Of a stretch of DNA of 64,000 nucleotides, positions 15,088 through 26,745 are shown one piece after another. Source of the DNA: Prochlorococcus sp. AG-363-M21. GTDB lineage: Bacteria > Cyanobacteriota > Cyanobacteriia > PCC-6307 > Cyanobiaceae. Under the pieces are notes generated by a model, which saw nothing but the letters and a program-made list of their open reading frames with translations, was not told the origin of the DNA and searched no databases. Position numbers and translations under genes: made by a program. The stretch lies in the NCBI GenBank assembly GCA_003278305.1, contig QCFU01000003.1, positions 1 through 64,000 of the forward strand, in the 5' to 3' direction. Position 1 is the stretch's first letter, and every line of letters starts with the position of its first letter.

Positions 15088-15672
15088 TTATCTAAATTGC
15101 ATCAAATTGTCAGCAAAGTTCTGCCTGGATTGTTTAATATCATTCGCCTTTAAATTATTTACATGAGTTTTATCCATACAATCACCTTTGTAATAAGCTT
15201 GTCCAGGGATCTCACATCTTGGATCAACTATATATTCTCTAACCGCAACATTCTCAATTATTTTCATAAAATTCATAGCATCTTTCTCCTTACCAAAAAG
15301 TATTAAACCTTCACCTTTTGACTGATCTTTTCTTGCATAGGATATTAAGAATTCATATTGATTTTTTTGGCAAAAAAATATTTGGCCTGTGGAGCATGTT
15401 GAAGCAATCTCTTCATAAGTAAAACTTTTAATCTTATTGAATTTTACTGAATTAGTCCCATTAATAATTATTCGATCAGCAGCAAATTCAACTGTGCAAT
15501 TATCTCCTCTTTCCCCACACCATGCATCAAATCTCTTGCTATTATTATTTGTATCTGCTGGGCCAAAATCAGCTTTTATTTTAACAGGTTGAGTCAAGTC
15601 AATAGAAGAGACAGTAGCTAAGGCAGCAAGAAAACTAAATATAAAAAAACGCATTTGACGCAAAATTTTCAA
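15088..15672 (-). CDS. Secreted hypothetical protein, 194 aa
   Basis: A probable signal peptide (MRFFIFSFLAALATVSS, from the second methionine at residue 7) is followed by a soluble domain with seven cysteines, several in close pairs (WCGERGDNC, TCSTGQIFFC, RCEIPG...GDC), consistent with disulfide bonds in the periplasm. No catalytic motif is seen and no family is recognised. The start at 15672 could be replaced by the ATG at 15654. Confidence 0.6.
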   Translation of the reverse strand: MKILRQMRFFIFSFLAALATVSSIDLTQPVKIKADFGPADTNNNSKRFDAWCGERGDNCTVEFAADRIIINGTNSVKFNKIKSFTYEEIASTCSTGQIFFCQKNQYEFLISYARKDQSKGEGLILFGKEKDAMNFMKIIENVAVREYIVDPRCEIPGQAYYKGDCMDKTHVNNLKANDIKQSRQNFADNLMQFR

Positions 15673-15807
15673 GAGTAAGATTAATCTAATTCATCTAAAA
15701 ATAGTAAAAAGATACCTTTAACTTAACCTGATCAAGGTATGACCAGGAAAAATAATGACCGTAATCCATGCTAGAAGAATCTTCTTAATGTGTTCGTCTT
15801 GAGCATG

Positions 15808-15910
15808 CGTCTCTTCGTTTAGTTTCTGGCATGCACCTTTAACTTACATCCAAACAGCTTCCATTACTTCTCTGTCTTCTTCTGAAGGGTTCCCACTTAG
15901 ATGCTTCCAT
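15808..15910 (-). pseudogene. Decayed second copy of the 44-aa acidic ORF
   Basis: The minus strand reads MEASKWEP, then needs a one-base shift to continue PSEEDREVMEAVWM, where TAA replaces the CAA codon of the copy at 13666. The order (this ORF, CATATGAGAGATAATAGAA, EVE start) is the same as at copy E, so the whole divergent unit was duplicated and this half has decayed. Confidence 0.65.
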
Positions 15911-16006
15911 ATGAGAGATAATAGAAAGTATTAAAAGCTTGTAAGCGATCTTGCAATTGTCCTAGTGACTAGCAAGTAACTAGCAAGCTGTTTTCGCTGA
16001 GATCCC

Positions 16007-16483
16007 ATGGCATCAAAGGAACCTAACTACTGGCTAATGAAAAGTGAGCCTGATGCATACTCAATTAGTGACTTAAGAAATGAGGCGGAAACCATATGGG
16101 ATGGAATTAGGAACTACCAAGCAAGGAATTTTATGAGATCGATGAAAATAGGTGACAAAGCTTTCTTCTATCATTCCAATTGCAAGCCCCCAGGAATTGT
16201 TGGCCTAATGGAAGTAATAGAAACTAAAATCACAGATCCTACTCAATTTGAAAAATCTTCAAAATATTTTGATCCAAAATCTTTGAAAGACAAACCAAGA
16301 TGGGACTGCGCAAAATTGAAATATTTAGGGCAATTTAAGGAAAAACTAACTCTTGAAGAAATACGAAAAGAATTCAATTCAGATGAATTAGTTTTAGTAA
16401 GGAGTGGAAACAGATTATCTATTATCCCTGTAGAAGCAAATGTTGCATATAGGCTTTTTAATTTACTTGGTGATGCAAACTAA
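16007..16483 (+). CDS. EVE-domain protein, intact copy F
   Basis: This 158-aa protein is a complete EVE (PUA-like) domain: NYWLMKSEPDAYSISDL, WDGIRNYQARNFMRSMKIGD, AFFYHSNCKPPGIVGLMEV and, near the end, VLVRSGNRLSIIPV. EVE proteins bind modified bases in DNA or RNA, and in other bacteria they join restriction or defence systems. The cellular role in cyanobacteria is not known. The leader contains GAGATAATAGAA at about 15914 and TTTTCGCTGAGATCCC directly before ATG. Five partial copies of this gene's 5' end lie upstream on the same strand. Confidence 0.9.
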   Translation: MASKEPNYWLMKSEPDAYSISDLRNEAETIWDGIRNYQARNFMRSMKIGDKAFFYHSNCKPPGIVGLMEVIETKITDPTQFEKSSKYFDPKSLKDKPRWDCAKLKYLGQFKEKLTLEEIRKEFNSDELVLVRSGNRLSIIPVEANVAYRLFNLLGDAN

Positions 16484-16494
16484 TAAAAATCTAA

Positions 16495-16773
16495 TCAATT
16501 ACCTTTCAATAAAGAATTTGAGTCAAACATGTTGCCAACGTACAAACGAGTTATTTCTCTTGAGCTAATACCATTTTGAACTAGAAATCCAGCCAAAGCA
16601 GCTTGAATCAGTCGATACTGATCCCAGTTTGGATGGGTTTCAATAAAATCATTCATGGCATTTTTTAAAGGGATTGGCAACTGCGCATGAAAACTGATTA
16701 TTGATTCCTCAATAAGCCCCTGGGCTTCTTTTCGCACATTCCTAGGAGGCTCACTAACTTCGCTTGTGGGCAT
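16495..16773 (-). CDS. DUF2811 protein, 92 aa
   Basis: The central part (ISFHAQLPIPLKNAMNDFIE, then THPNWDQYRLIQAALAGFLVQNG) matches the cyanobacterial DUF2811 family. Function is unknown. It is convergent with the EVE gene, with 11 bases between stops. The N-terminal 25 residues are polar and probably disordered. This marks the return to ordinary picocyanobacterial gene content. Confidence 0.75.
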   Translation of the reverse strand: MPTSEVSEPPRNVRKEAQGLIEESIISFHAQLPIPLKNAMNDFIETHPNWDQYRLIQAALAGFLVQNGISSREITRLYVGNMFDSNSLLKGN

Positions 16774-16835
16774 TTGTACTTAAAATCTCATTAACTACTT
16801 CCTCATATTTTTAGAGAAACGTCAAGGAGAGCTTC

Positions 16836-17042
16836 ATAGCCGAATCTCAATATGTCTCAACACAAGATCGACTGCTATGGCAGGCTTTCGGAAAAGCAAA
16901 TTGCAAGCTTGCATATACCAGAGAATTTCTAGAAGTCAAGAAATTGGTGCTTAAATATCGTTTTCCACAGTCTCTAGTTACAGAAGAGCTGTTTGGGAAA
17001 TTCCTGTGGAAAGAATGTGAAATAACCTACTCAAAAGATTAG
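16836..17042 (+). CDS. Small protein, 68 aa, probable ATA start
   Basis: The frame encodes AESQYVSTQDRLLWQAFGKA, then CKLAYTREFLEVKKLVLKYR and FPQSLVTEELFGKFLWKECE, a convincing soluble helical protein. No ATG, GTG or TTG lies upstream in frame before a stop. ATA at 16836 is preceded at six bases by AAGGAG, a strong Shine-Dalgarno sequence, so it is the likely start or a mutated ATG. Family not recognised. Confidence 0.6.
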   Translation: MAESQYVSTQDRLLWQAFGKANCKLAYTREFLEVKKLVLKYRFPQSLVTEELFGKFLWKECEITYSKD

Positions 17043-17076
17043 GAAGCTTAATAAAATAAATCCTCAAATTTATTTT

Positions 17077-17454
17077 TTATTGATTGGAATCCCACATAGT
17101 TCTCATGGCGGATGTAATAAGCTGAGCTTTTGGTATTGGCCAATACAATTCTGCACTTCTGGTATTTTGGCTTTCTCCATTAAGAATTAATTTTAAACTC
17201 CAAGAATTTTTATCTCCATCCAGAAGGGCCCACCAGGGGGGTTTCTCAAACTCTAAAGAAATTTTTTCTTCAGGCATTAACTGATTTTTCACCTTTTTAT
17301 GTTGTTCTATTAATTCAATTACTGCTTGAACTAAAACTTCCCATTCTTGCTTAGAAACTTCTACTGCCCAATGATCATCACCTATAAGATAAGAGTAATA
17401 AGGCTTTGAAAAATCACTGGCCAATCTCCAACCAGGACCGTCATATTTAATCAT
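17077..17454 (-). CDS. DUF1818 protein, 125 aa
   Basis: The sequence [37 protein letters not shown] and [22 protein letters not shown] fits the cyanobacterial DUF1818 family, of unknown function. It overlaps rpoZ by four bases and would be its second cistron; this pairing is usual in marine picocyanobacteria. Confidence 0.75.
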   Translation of the reverse strand: MIKYDGPGWRLASDFSKPYYSYLIGDDHWAVEVSKQEWEVLVQAVIELIEQHKKVKNQLMPEEKISLEFEKPPWWALLDGDKNSWSLKLILNGESQNTRSAELYWPIPKAQLITSAMRTMWDSNQ

Positions 17455-17678
17455 CCAGGAAGCAAATCAGGTTGATCTTGCTCGTCGCTTAATTCAATAA
17501 TTGCTCTCTGGACTGGTTTTACTGATGACTCTTCTAGAAGACCATCAAAATCATCAAAACGTCTTTGTTTGGCTCTAAATGCAATTCGAACAGTTGTAAG
17601 GTATCGATTACTAGCTTGTCTTATTAAGCTCTCTCCTCGCTTTGCTAGATCTTTAGAGTCCAATCCTGTTCTAACCAC
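17451..17678 (-). CDS. rpoZ: RNA polymerase omega subunit
   Basis: At 75 aa it contains the omega core [20 protein letters not shown] and [14 protein letters not shown], then [21 protein letters not shown]-type C-terminus common in marine picocyanobacteria. Omega binds beta-prime and aids polymerase assembly. The start is GTG. The gene is divergent from the Hsp70 gene. Confidence 0.88.
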   Translation of the reverse strand: MVRTGLDSKDLAKRGESLIRQASNRYLTTVRIAFRAKQRRFDDFDGLLEESSVKPVQRAIIELSDEQDQPDLLPG

Positions 17679-17742
17679 AAAACTTATTAAGTACTAAATT
17701 CATTTTATAGGAAAAAAGGACTTTTGAGGAATTAACGTTTAA

Positions 17743-19359
17743 ATGGAAATTCAAAACAACCCATTAGCAACAGAAAATTCGCAAGGTCTTGAGGTAACTG
17801 GAACTCTCGCCATAGACCTTGGAAGTTCAACAACTGTTGTTGCATTTAAACCAATTAATGAGAAGTCAATACAGCTTTTAGATCTAAGTCCAATCACTAG
17901 ATTTCCAGGTGAGGTACCCAGTCTTATTTGGCAATCTCCTCAAGATTGTAAAAGTTACTTATATGGTCATGAAGTAGATAAATTAAACCATTTAGAAAAA
18001 CAAGCGCCTTATTTAATTAGTGATTTTAAACGTTGGATTGGCGCCCCTAAAGAAACCATAATTATTAATCATCAATTATTACCAGAAGAAGCAGGAGAGC
18101 TTCTAATTAAGAAAATTTGGAAAGAACTACCCAATCATTTAAAAGTCACAAGACTTGTTTTAACAGCCCCTATAGAAACTTATAAATCATATAGGAAATG
18201 GCTTTATCAAGTTTGCTCAGAACTAGATGTAGAAGAAATTGCATTAGTAGATGAACCTACTGCGGCTGCAATTGGAGCAGGGCAAAAAGGTGGCTCTAAA
18301 TTGTTAGTTATTGATATTGGAGGGAGCACAATTGATATGTCAATGGTTGAGATTGAAGGGGGTGAAGGAAAAGCAGATCCTATAGCGCAATTAATTCGCT
18401 TTGACGGCAAAGATCTTGAAGGCAAGAGCAAGCAAGTACTTCGTTGTGCAAAAGTTCTAGGAAAGCAAGGGTTAAGAATAGGTGGGAGAGATTTTGACAG
18501 ATGGATAGCAAATTATCTTTACCCTGGTATTGAACAAAATGAATTACTTCTAAACGCTACAGAGATCCTTAAGTGTAAGCTAAGCAATATAAATATTCCA
18601 GATACCAAAAACCTTGTTCAAGAAAGTGTTTTTAATAATGAAGAAAAAATTACTTTAAAACTTAATAGAATTTTGTTAGAAGAAATTCTCAAAAACAATG
18701 GGCTAATAACTATCCTTCAAAAATTATTAGAACAAACCCTTGCGAGAGGAAGCTCCAATGGATGCGAATTAGAAGATCTAACTGGCGTTGTTTTAGTTGG
18801 AGGCGGCTCTCGAATACCAATTATAAGAAGATGGCTCGAAAAAAAAATTCACCCAATAAAACTATTAACACCTCCCCCTATAGAAGCTGTAGCCACAGGG
18901 GCATTAATGCTAACTCCAGGCGTAACTATTAAAGATTTGCTTACCAAAGGGGTTTCATTGCGCTGTTGGAACCAAAAAAATAACTCATATTCTTGGCATC
19001 CTATTTTTCTGCCAGGTCAACCATGGCCTACAAGTAACCCTTTAGAAATTATTCTGGCTACCAGTAAAGACAATCAAGACCAAATTGACCTCCAGATTGC
19101 TGACTATGATATTAGCAATATTCAAGAAATAATTTATATCAATGGCATACCAACTATTAAAGATGAAGAGTCAAAACCCAGACATATTTTATGGACTGAG
19201 AATGTTAGATCAATTAAGTTAAACCCGCCAGGAAAGAGTGGTGAAGACTGTTTAAAATTATTTTTCAGAATCGACAGCTTCTGTAAATTATTAGTTAAAG
19301 GGATAGATGTTAGAAGTGGGGAAGTCCTTCTGGAGGAAGAGCTTGGTTTAATTAGATAA
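17743..19359 (+). CDS. Hsp70-family chaperone, DnaK-like
   Basis: The 538-aa protein has the Hsp70 ATPase signatures: phosphate loop LAIDLGSSTTVVAFK (about residue 22), EIALVDEPTAAAIGAG (about residue 165), LLVIDIGGSTIDMSMVE (about residue 187) and VVLVGGGSRIPIIRRWLE (about residue 348). The remaining C-terminal part is shorter than in DnaK (usually about 640 aa in all) and lacks an obvious EEVD-like tail or lid, so this is a divergent Hsp70 rather than the housekeeping DnaK. Client proteins are unknown. Confidence 0.82.
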   Translation: MEIQNNPLATENSQGLEVTGTLAIDLGSSTTVVAFKPINEKSIQLLDLSPITRFPGEVPSLIWQSPQDCKSYLYGHEVDKLNHLEKQAPYLISDFKRWIGAPKETIIINHQLLPEEAGELLIKKIWKELPNHLKVTRLVLTAPIETYKSYRKWLYQVCSELDVEEIALVDEPTAAAIGAGQKGGSKLLVIDIGGSTIDMSMVEIEGGEGKADPIAQLIRFDGKDLEGKSKQVLRCAKVLGKQGLRIGGRDFDRWIANYLYPGIEQNELLLNATEILKCKLSNINIPDTKNLVQESVFNNEEKITLKLNRILLEEILKNNGLITILQKLLEQTLARGSSNGCELEDLTGVVLVGGGSRIPIIRRWLEKKIHPIKLLTPPPIEAVATGALMLTPGVTIKDLLTKGVSLRCWNQKNNSYSWHPIFLPGQPWPTSNPLEIILATSKDNQDQIDLQIADYDISNIQEIIYINGIPTIKDEESKPRHILWTENVRSIKLNPPGKSGEDCLKLFFRIDSFCKLLVKGIDVRSGEVLLEEELGLIR

Positions 19360-19401
19360 TAAATTCTTTCAGAAATTCACGTCAAATTAATGGTTGCTTT
19401 A

Positions 19402-19953
19402 TCAGATCTCTTTTGTGAGGTATACACCCTCGTATCCATCTGTTTGCATTAATTTAATATGAATAGCTTCTTTTCTTCTTGTTGGGACATTCCTGCCACA
19501 AAAGTCTGGTTGAATAGGCAATTCTCTATGTCCTCTATCTACCATTACTAAAAGCATTATTTTTTCTGCTCTTCCCCATGCTTGAAGAGCTTCAATAGCA
19601 GCTCTAACAGTTCTTCCTGTAAAAATCACATCATCTACTAAAACCACTTGTCTTCCCTCTAAGCTTGAAGTTATATCAGTTGATCTAGATAACCTTGTGC
19701 CAACTCTAACAAGATCATCCCTATGAAAAGTAGGGTCGATGACTCCTTGCTCTATTTGATGTCCAGTTTTCTCTTCTAAATGCGCTGCTAACACTGACGC
19801 CAATTGAACACCTCTAGTTGGGATACCAACAAGTAAAAGTTTTTTCGTATCAGATACCTGTTCTAATATTTCAGAGGTAAGGCGAACAATAGTTCTCCCT
19901 AACTCTTCTTGAGAAAGTATTTCCAGGTTTCCTGTGTTAATGGGATCATTCAT
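19402..19953 (-). CDS. pyrR: PyrR uracil phosphoribosyltransferase/regulator
   Basis: The protein has the PRPP-binding loop VVLVDDVIFTGRTVRAAIEA and LLLVGIPTRGVQLASVLAAH, and at 183 aa matches PyrR. It converts uracil and PRPP to UMP and in some bacteria also binds pyr mRNA; no attenuator is visible in this window. It is convergent with the Hsp70 gene and divergent from gpmI. Confidence 0.88.
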   Translation of the reverse strand: MNDPINTGNLEILSQEELGRTIVRLTSEILEQVSDTKKLLLVGIPTRGVQLASVLAAHLEEKTGHQIEQGVIDPTFHRDDLVRVGTRLSRSTDITSSLEGRQVVLVDDVIFTGRTVRAAIEALQAWGRAEKIMLLVMVDRGHRELPIQPDFCGRNVPTRRKEAIHIKLMQTDGYEGVYLTKEI

Positions 19954-20008
19954 TTTAAATCAAACCAAACATCACTTATTTGATAGAAAAACTAAAAAAA
20001 TTTGTAAT

Positions 20009-20058
20009 TGAATTCGCAAAAGCTGACGGAAATTGATAAAAATTGGGTGAATTCGCAA
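20009..20058 (+). repeat. Direct repeat TGAATTCGCAA in the pyrR-gpmI gap
   Basis: TGAATTCGCAA occurs at 20009-20019 and again at 20048-20058, start to start 39 bases, upstream of gpmI. It could be a pair of regulator sites or chance. Confidence 0.3.
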
Positions 20059-20115
20059 CAAAGAAGTAATTTGATACTAAGGCTTCTAATACAAACAAGG
20101 AACGCCTCCTATTAA

Positions 20116-21738
20116 ATGCCTCAAACAAGCTCCACTTCCAAAGCAAGGTTCACTCCAGTAGCACCTGTAGTACTAACTATTCTTGATGGATGGGGTCATA
20201 GTGAAGTTAAAAGGGATAATGCCATTCATCTTGCTAAGACTCCAGTAATGGATTCATTGTGGGAAGCCTACCCTCACACTCTTATTGAAGCTAGCGGAGC
20301 AGAAGTAGGTCTTCCTAATAATCAAATGGGAAATTCAGAGGTTGGGCACTTAACAATTGGCGCAGGTCGCATAATCCAACAAGAATTAGTCAGAATAACT
20401 AATACCATTCGCTCAAATCAGCTAAGTAAAATACGTTCATTAGAAGAAATAGCTTCGAATATTAAGGCTAACAATAAAACACTACACTTAATTGGGTTAT
20501 GTTCTGATGGAGGAGTACATAGTCACATTAATCACTTAGAAGGCCTTTTAGATTGGGCAGCTAATAAAAATATCACTAAAGTTTCTATACATGCATTTAC
20601 TGATGGGAGAGATACTCCCGCTGAAAGTGCTGACAAATATTTAAACTTAATAACAGAAAAAATTCAATCTACTGGAGTTGGTGAGCTCGCTAGTATATGT
20701 GGACGATATTGGGCTATGGATAGAGATCAAAGATGGGAAAGAACTCAAAAAGCCTATGATTTATTAACAAATCCAGAAATACAGATTAATCCTAAAAGTT
20801 TTAAAGACGTTCTCAGTACAAGCTATCAAGATGGCATAACAGATGAGTTTTTAGAACCAACTCGCTTAACCAATTCCTACCTTAAGGAAGGGGATGGATT
20901 AATAATGTTCAATTTTCGACCAGATAGGGCAAGACAACTAATACAGTCTCTCGTTTTAGATGAATTTGAAGGTTTTAAAAGGAATTACAAGCCAAAACTA
21001 GATGCCATAACCTTTACTCAATACGAATCTAATCTTCCAGTTTCAATCGCATTCCCTCCAGAACCACTAAATGATCTACTAGGGCAGGTCGTTTCCAATC
21101 ATGGCTTGAAACAATTCAGAACAGCAGAAACAGAGAAATACCCTCACGTCACATATTTTTTAAATGGCGGCATTGAAAAACCTCTTCCTGGTGAAGATAG
21201 ATATTTAGTTCCATCTCCAAGAGTCGCAACTTATGATATGACACCTAGCATGTCTGCTCAGGCACTTACCGAAAGCTGCCAAAAGGCAATTGAAAGTGGG
21301 GTTTACTCCTTAATAATCATCAACTATGCAAACCCAGATATGGTTGGTCATACTGGAGTTCTAGAGGCGGCGACAGCTGCAATCCAAACCGTTGACACTT
21401 GTATAGGGAAAATTCTTGAATCAACTGGGAAGGCAAGTGGAACTTTAATAATTACTGCTGACCATGGAAATGCTGAAGTAATGAGAGGTCCTGACGGTCA
21501 ACCTTGGACAGCTCATACAACTAATCCTGTCCCAGTTATTCTAATTGAAGGAGAAAAAAGCAAAGTTCCTGGTCATGGGAATTCAATTCAATTAAGGGAA
21601 GGCGGAGGCCTTGCAGATATTGCCCCTACTATTCTCCAGTTATTATCCTTACCAAAACCCAGCGCAATGACTGGCTATTCTTTAATAGAGAATGTACAAA
21701 GTCCTCAAGAACCTACATTAGTGGCACAACAAGCTTAA
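20116..21738 (+). CDS. gpmI: Phosphoglycerate mutase, cofactor-independent
   Basis: This glycolytic enzyme interconverts 3- and 2-phosphoglycerate using two manganese ions. Motifs seen are [10 protein letters not shown] (metal Asp), [18 protein letters not shown] (catalytic Ser), [23 protein letters not shown] and TADHGNAE. At 540 aa it has the family's usual length. It lies six bases upstream of secG and probably shares its transcript. Confidence 0.94.
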   Translation: MPQTSSTSKARFTPVAPVVLTILDGWGHSEVKRDNAIHLAKTPVMDSLWEAYPHTLIEASGAEVGLPNNQMGNSEVGHLTIGAGRIIQQELVRITNTIRSNQLSKIRSLEEIASNIKANNKTLHLIGLCSDGGVHSHINHLEGLLDWAANKNITKVSIHAFTDGRDTPAESADKYLNLITEKIQSTGVGELASICGRYWAMDRDQRWERTQKAYDLLTNPEIQINPKSFKDVLSTSYQDGITDEFLEPTRLTNSYLKEGDGLIMFNFRPDRARQLIQSLVLDEFEGFKRNYKPKLDAITFTQYESNLPVSIAFPPEPLNDLLGQVVSNHGLKQFRTAETEKYPHVTYFLNGGIEKPLPGEDRYLVPSPRVATYDMTPSMSAQALTESCQKAIESGVYSLIIINYANPDMVGHTGVLEAATAAIQTVDTCIGKILESTGKASGTLIITADHGNAEVMRGPDGQPWTAHTTNPVPVILIEGEKSKVPGHGNSIQLREGGGLADIAPTILQLLSLPKPSAMTGYSLIENVQSPQEPTLVAQQA

Positions 21739-21743
21739 AAATT

Positions 21744-21974
21744 ATGCTTATTTCAATAATTACATGGGCCTGGGTATTTAGCGGTCTTTTACTGATTCTA
21801 TTAGTTCTACTACATAGCCCAAAGGGAGATGGAATGGGAGGATTGGCAGCAAGTGGAAGTTCAATGTTTTCCAGCGCAAGCAGTGCAGAGTCAACTTTAA
21901 ATAAAGCTACCTGGTCATGTTTAATTATATTTTTAGTTCTTGCAATTACGCTTAGTGCTGGATGGTTAAAATAA
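21744..21974 (+). CDS. secG: Preprotein translocase subunit SecG
   Basis: A 76-aa protein with two membrane helices (about residues 3-22 and 55-73) joined by the glycine/serine-rich loop GDGMGGLAASGSSMFSSASS, the SecG pattern. It works with SecYE in protein export. The gpmI-secG pair is conserved in cyanobacteria. Confidence 0.9.
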   Translation: MLISIITWAWVFSGLLLILLVLLHSPKGDGMGGLAASGSSMFSSASSAESTLNKATWSCLIIFLVLAITLSAGWLK

Positions 21975-22279
21975 TTGCTTTTATAAATCCAAGATTTGTT
22001 GCAATACTATTATTCATTATTCCCTCTATCGTTAATTCACCAAATGCATATACTCAACAACGAATATGTGAAATCAAGTATGGAGAAAAAGGCGGTGAAA
22101 AAAGATTAGAAAAGAAATTTTTTCCAAATGACCTCCCAGAATCAATTCTCAAAAAATATGCATTTGACTGTTATAAAATAGGCGTTGAGCATGATTCAAA
22201 TAAAATTCCCTTACAAAATAAACCCATCTATGCATGCTGCTATAATTACAATCCTATAAATTTAGGGCCAAGCAACTAA
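21962..22279 (+). CDS. Secreted small hypothetical protein, 105 aa
   Basis: It overlaps secG by 13 bases. An N-terminal signal-like helix (PRFVAILLFIIPSIVNSPNA) precedes a basic soluble part with four cysteines, including a CC pair near the C-terminus. No family recognised. The overlap suggests co-expression with secG, but it may only be a recent arrangement. Confidence 0.5.
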   Translation: MVKIIAFINPRFVAILLFIIPSIVNSPNAYTQQRICEIKYGEKGGEKRLEKKFFPNDLPESILKKYAFDCYKIGVEHDSNKIPLQNKPIYACCYNYNPINLGPSN

Positions 22280-22446
22280 GATAAATGAAGGATTCTCAAT
22301 AAGGCAAAGATAATATATGTTTTTATAAACTTAACCTTACAAAGTATAATTCAAATCCTTCATATATTTAGATAAATTAATCACATTATTATGCTAAGCA
22401 AAATTATTAATTCTTTTAAAAATTCCTATAAATTTCTATTTATATT

Positions 22447-22480
22447 AAAAAAGGGCTGAGTTAATACCCAGCCCTTTTTT
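22447..22480. terminator. Bidirectional terminator after groEL
   Basis: AAAAAAGGGCTG pairs with CAGCCCTTTTTT across a 10-base loop. The A-run and T-run make it usable from both strands; it serves groEL on the minus strand and the secG transcript on the plus strand. The 130 bases before it hold only AT-rich DNA. Confidence 0.9.
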
Positions 22481-22506
22481 AATTACTTAAAGAAAATGAA
22501 CTTTGA

Positions 22507-24195
<1,689 letters not shown>

Positions 24196-24210
24196 TTAAA
24201 AGCTAAAAAG

Positions 24211-24522
24211 TCAGTTGACAACTGCTAAAATGTCTTTTTCTGACAACAGAACATATTCGTCCCCACCGAGCTTTATATCGGTGCCGGCATATTTGCTGTA
24301 AAGAACTTTGTCTCCTACGCCAACCTCAGGGGCCTGACGAGAGCCATCTTCATTTCTTTTGCCAGGGCCTACTTGGGCCACTTCCCCAACTTGGGGCTTT
24401 TCTTTAGCGGTATCAGGAAGCAAAATCCCGCCCGCAGTTTTCTCTTCTGATTCAGAGACTTTAATGAAAATACGATCTCCAAGAGGCTTAACAGTGGAGA
24501 CGCTGAGAGATACAGCCGCCAT
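24211..24522 (-). CDS. groES: Co-chaperonin GroES
   Basis: The 103-aa protein has [29 protein letters not shown] (read as two adjoining blocks), including the mobile loop that binds GroEL, and the C-terminal [15 protein letters not shown]. The start ATG at 24522 is standard. It is divergent from atpD across 225 bases with no heat-shock inverted repeat that I can recognise. Confidence 0.95.
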   Translation of the reverse strand: MAAVSLSVSTVKPLGDRIFIKVSESEEKTAGGILLPDTAKEKPQVGEVAQVGPGKRNEDGSRQAPEVGVGDKVLYSKYAGTDIKLGGDEYVLLSEKDILAVVN

Positions 24523-24714
24523 GAATGAAATACAAGATCAAAAATAAAGCGCAATGCGCTGATACTGGAACGAGTTTTTCTCGAAACGTATGTTCAACAA
24601 CATATTCACCTAAGCAGCCAGACGACTACAACTGTTCTGTGCGGGTGACCGAACCGGATTACATAGTTTGCATTCATGATGGTAATCTTGCTCGGAATAG
24701 GAAGATTTGCCTAA

Positions 24715-26214
<1,500 letters not shown>

Positions 26215-26280
26215 TTAATAAAAACAAAAATTACTTAGCCCTACATCACGATTCAATTTCTCTAATCACAAGTTTTTTCA

Positions 26281-26688
26281 ATGTCTCTTTCATTGCGTGT
26301 TTTAGCTCCAGACAAAAGTGTATTTGATGGTGATGCTGAAGAAGTAATCCTTCCCAGCACAACAGGACTATTAGGTATACTTCCAGGTCATATCTCAATG
26401 GTTACTGCTATTGATATAGGGGTCCTCAGGGTACGTATTAACGGGAATTGGGATTCAATTGCTTTAATGGGGGGATTTGCAGAAGTTGAATCTAATGACG
26501 TTACAGTATTAGTAAATGGAGCTGAATTAGGTACTTCAATTAACACATCTGAAGCGGAAAAAGAATTTGAAACAGCTCAAAACGAACTCAATCAATTAGA
26601 AGGTCAAAATAATTCTACTCAAAAATTAAAGGCACAAGAAAGCTATAACAAAGCAAGAGCGAGACTTCAGGCAACTAAATCTTTATAA
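26281..26688 (+). CDS. atpC: ATP synthase F1 epsilon subunit
   Basis: At 135 aa it has an N-terminal beta-sandwich (LRVLAPDKSVFDGDAEEVIL, PSTTGLLGILPGHISMVTAI) and a C-terminal helical hairpin rich in Glu, Gln and Lys. It links the F1 rotor to the c-ring and limits ATP hydrolysis. It follows atpD by 66 bases. Confidence 0.95.
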   Translation: MSLSLRVLAPDKSVFDGDAEEVILPSTTGLLGILPGHISMVTAIDIGVLRVRINGNWDSIALMGGFAEVESNDVTVLVNGAELGTSINTSEAEKEFETAQNELNQLEGQNNSTQKLKAQESYNKARARLQATKSL

Positions 26689-26745
26689 AAGGAAAAAGAT
26701 ATATCTATATTCAAAAGATCGTCTAAATTAAATACTAAAAAACAA

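Noticed and set aside
4432-16006. Reading the EVE repeats as a CRISPR array
   Set aside because: Repeats are 100-250 bases, gene-derived and separated by kilobases of genes, with no cas genes.
4432-16483. Reading the array as an integron
   Set aside because: No integrase gene, no attC-like folded sites, and cargo on both strands.
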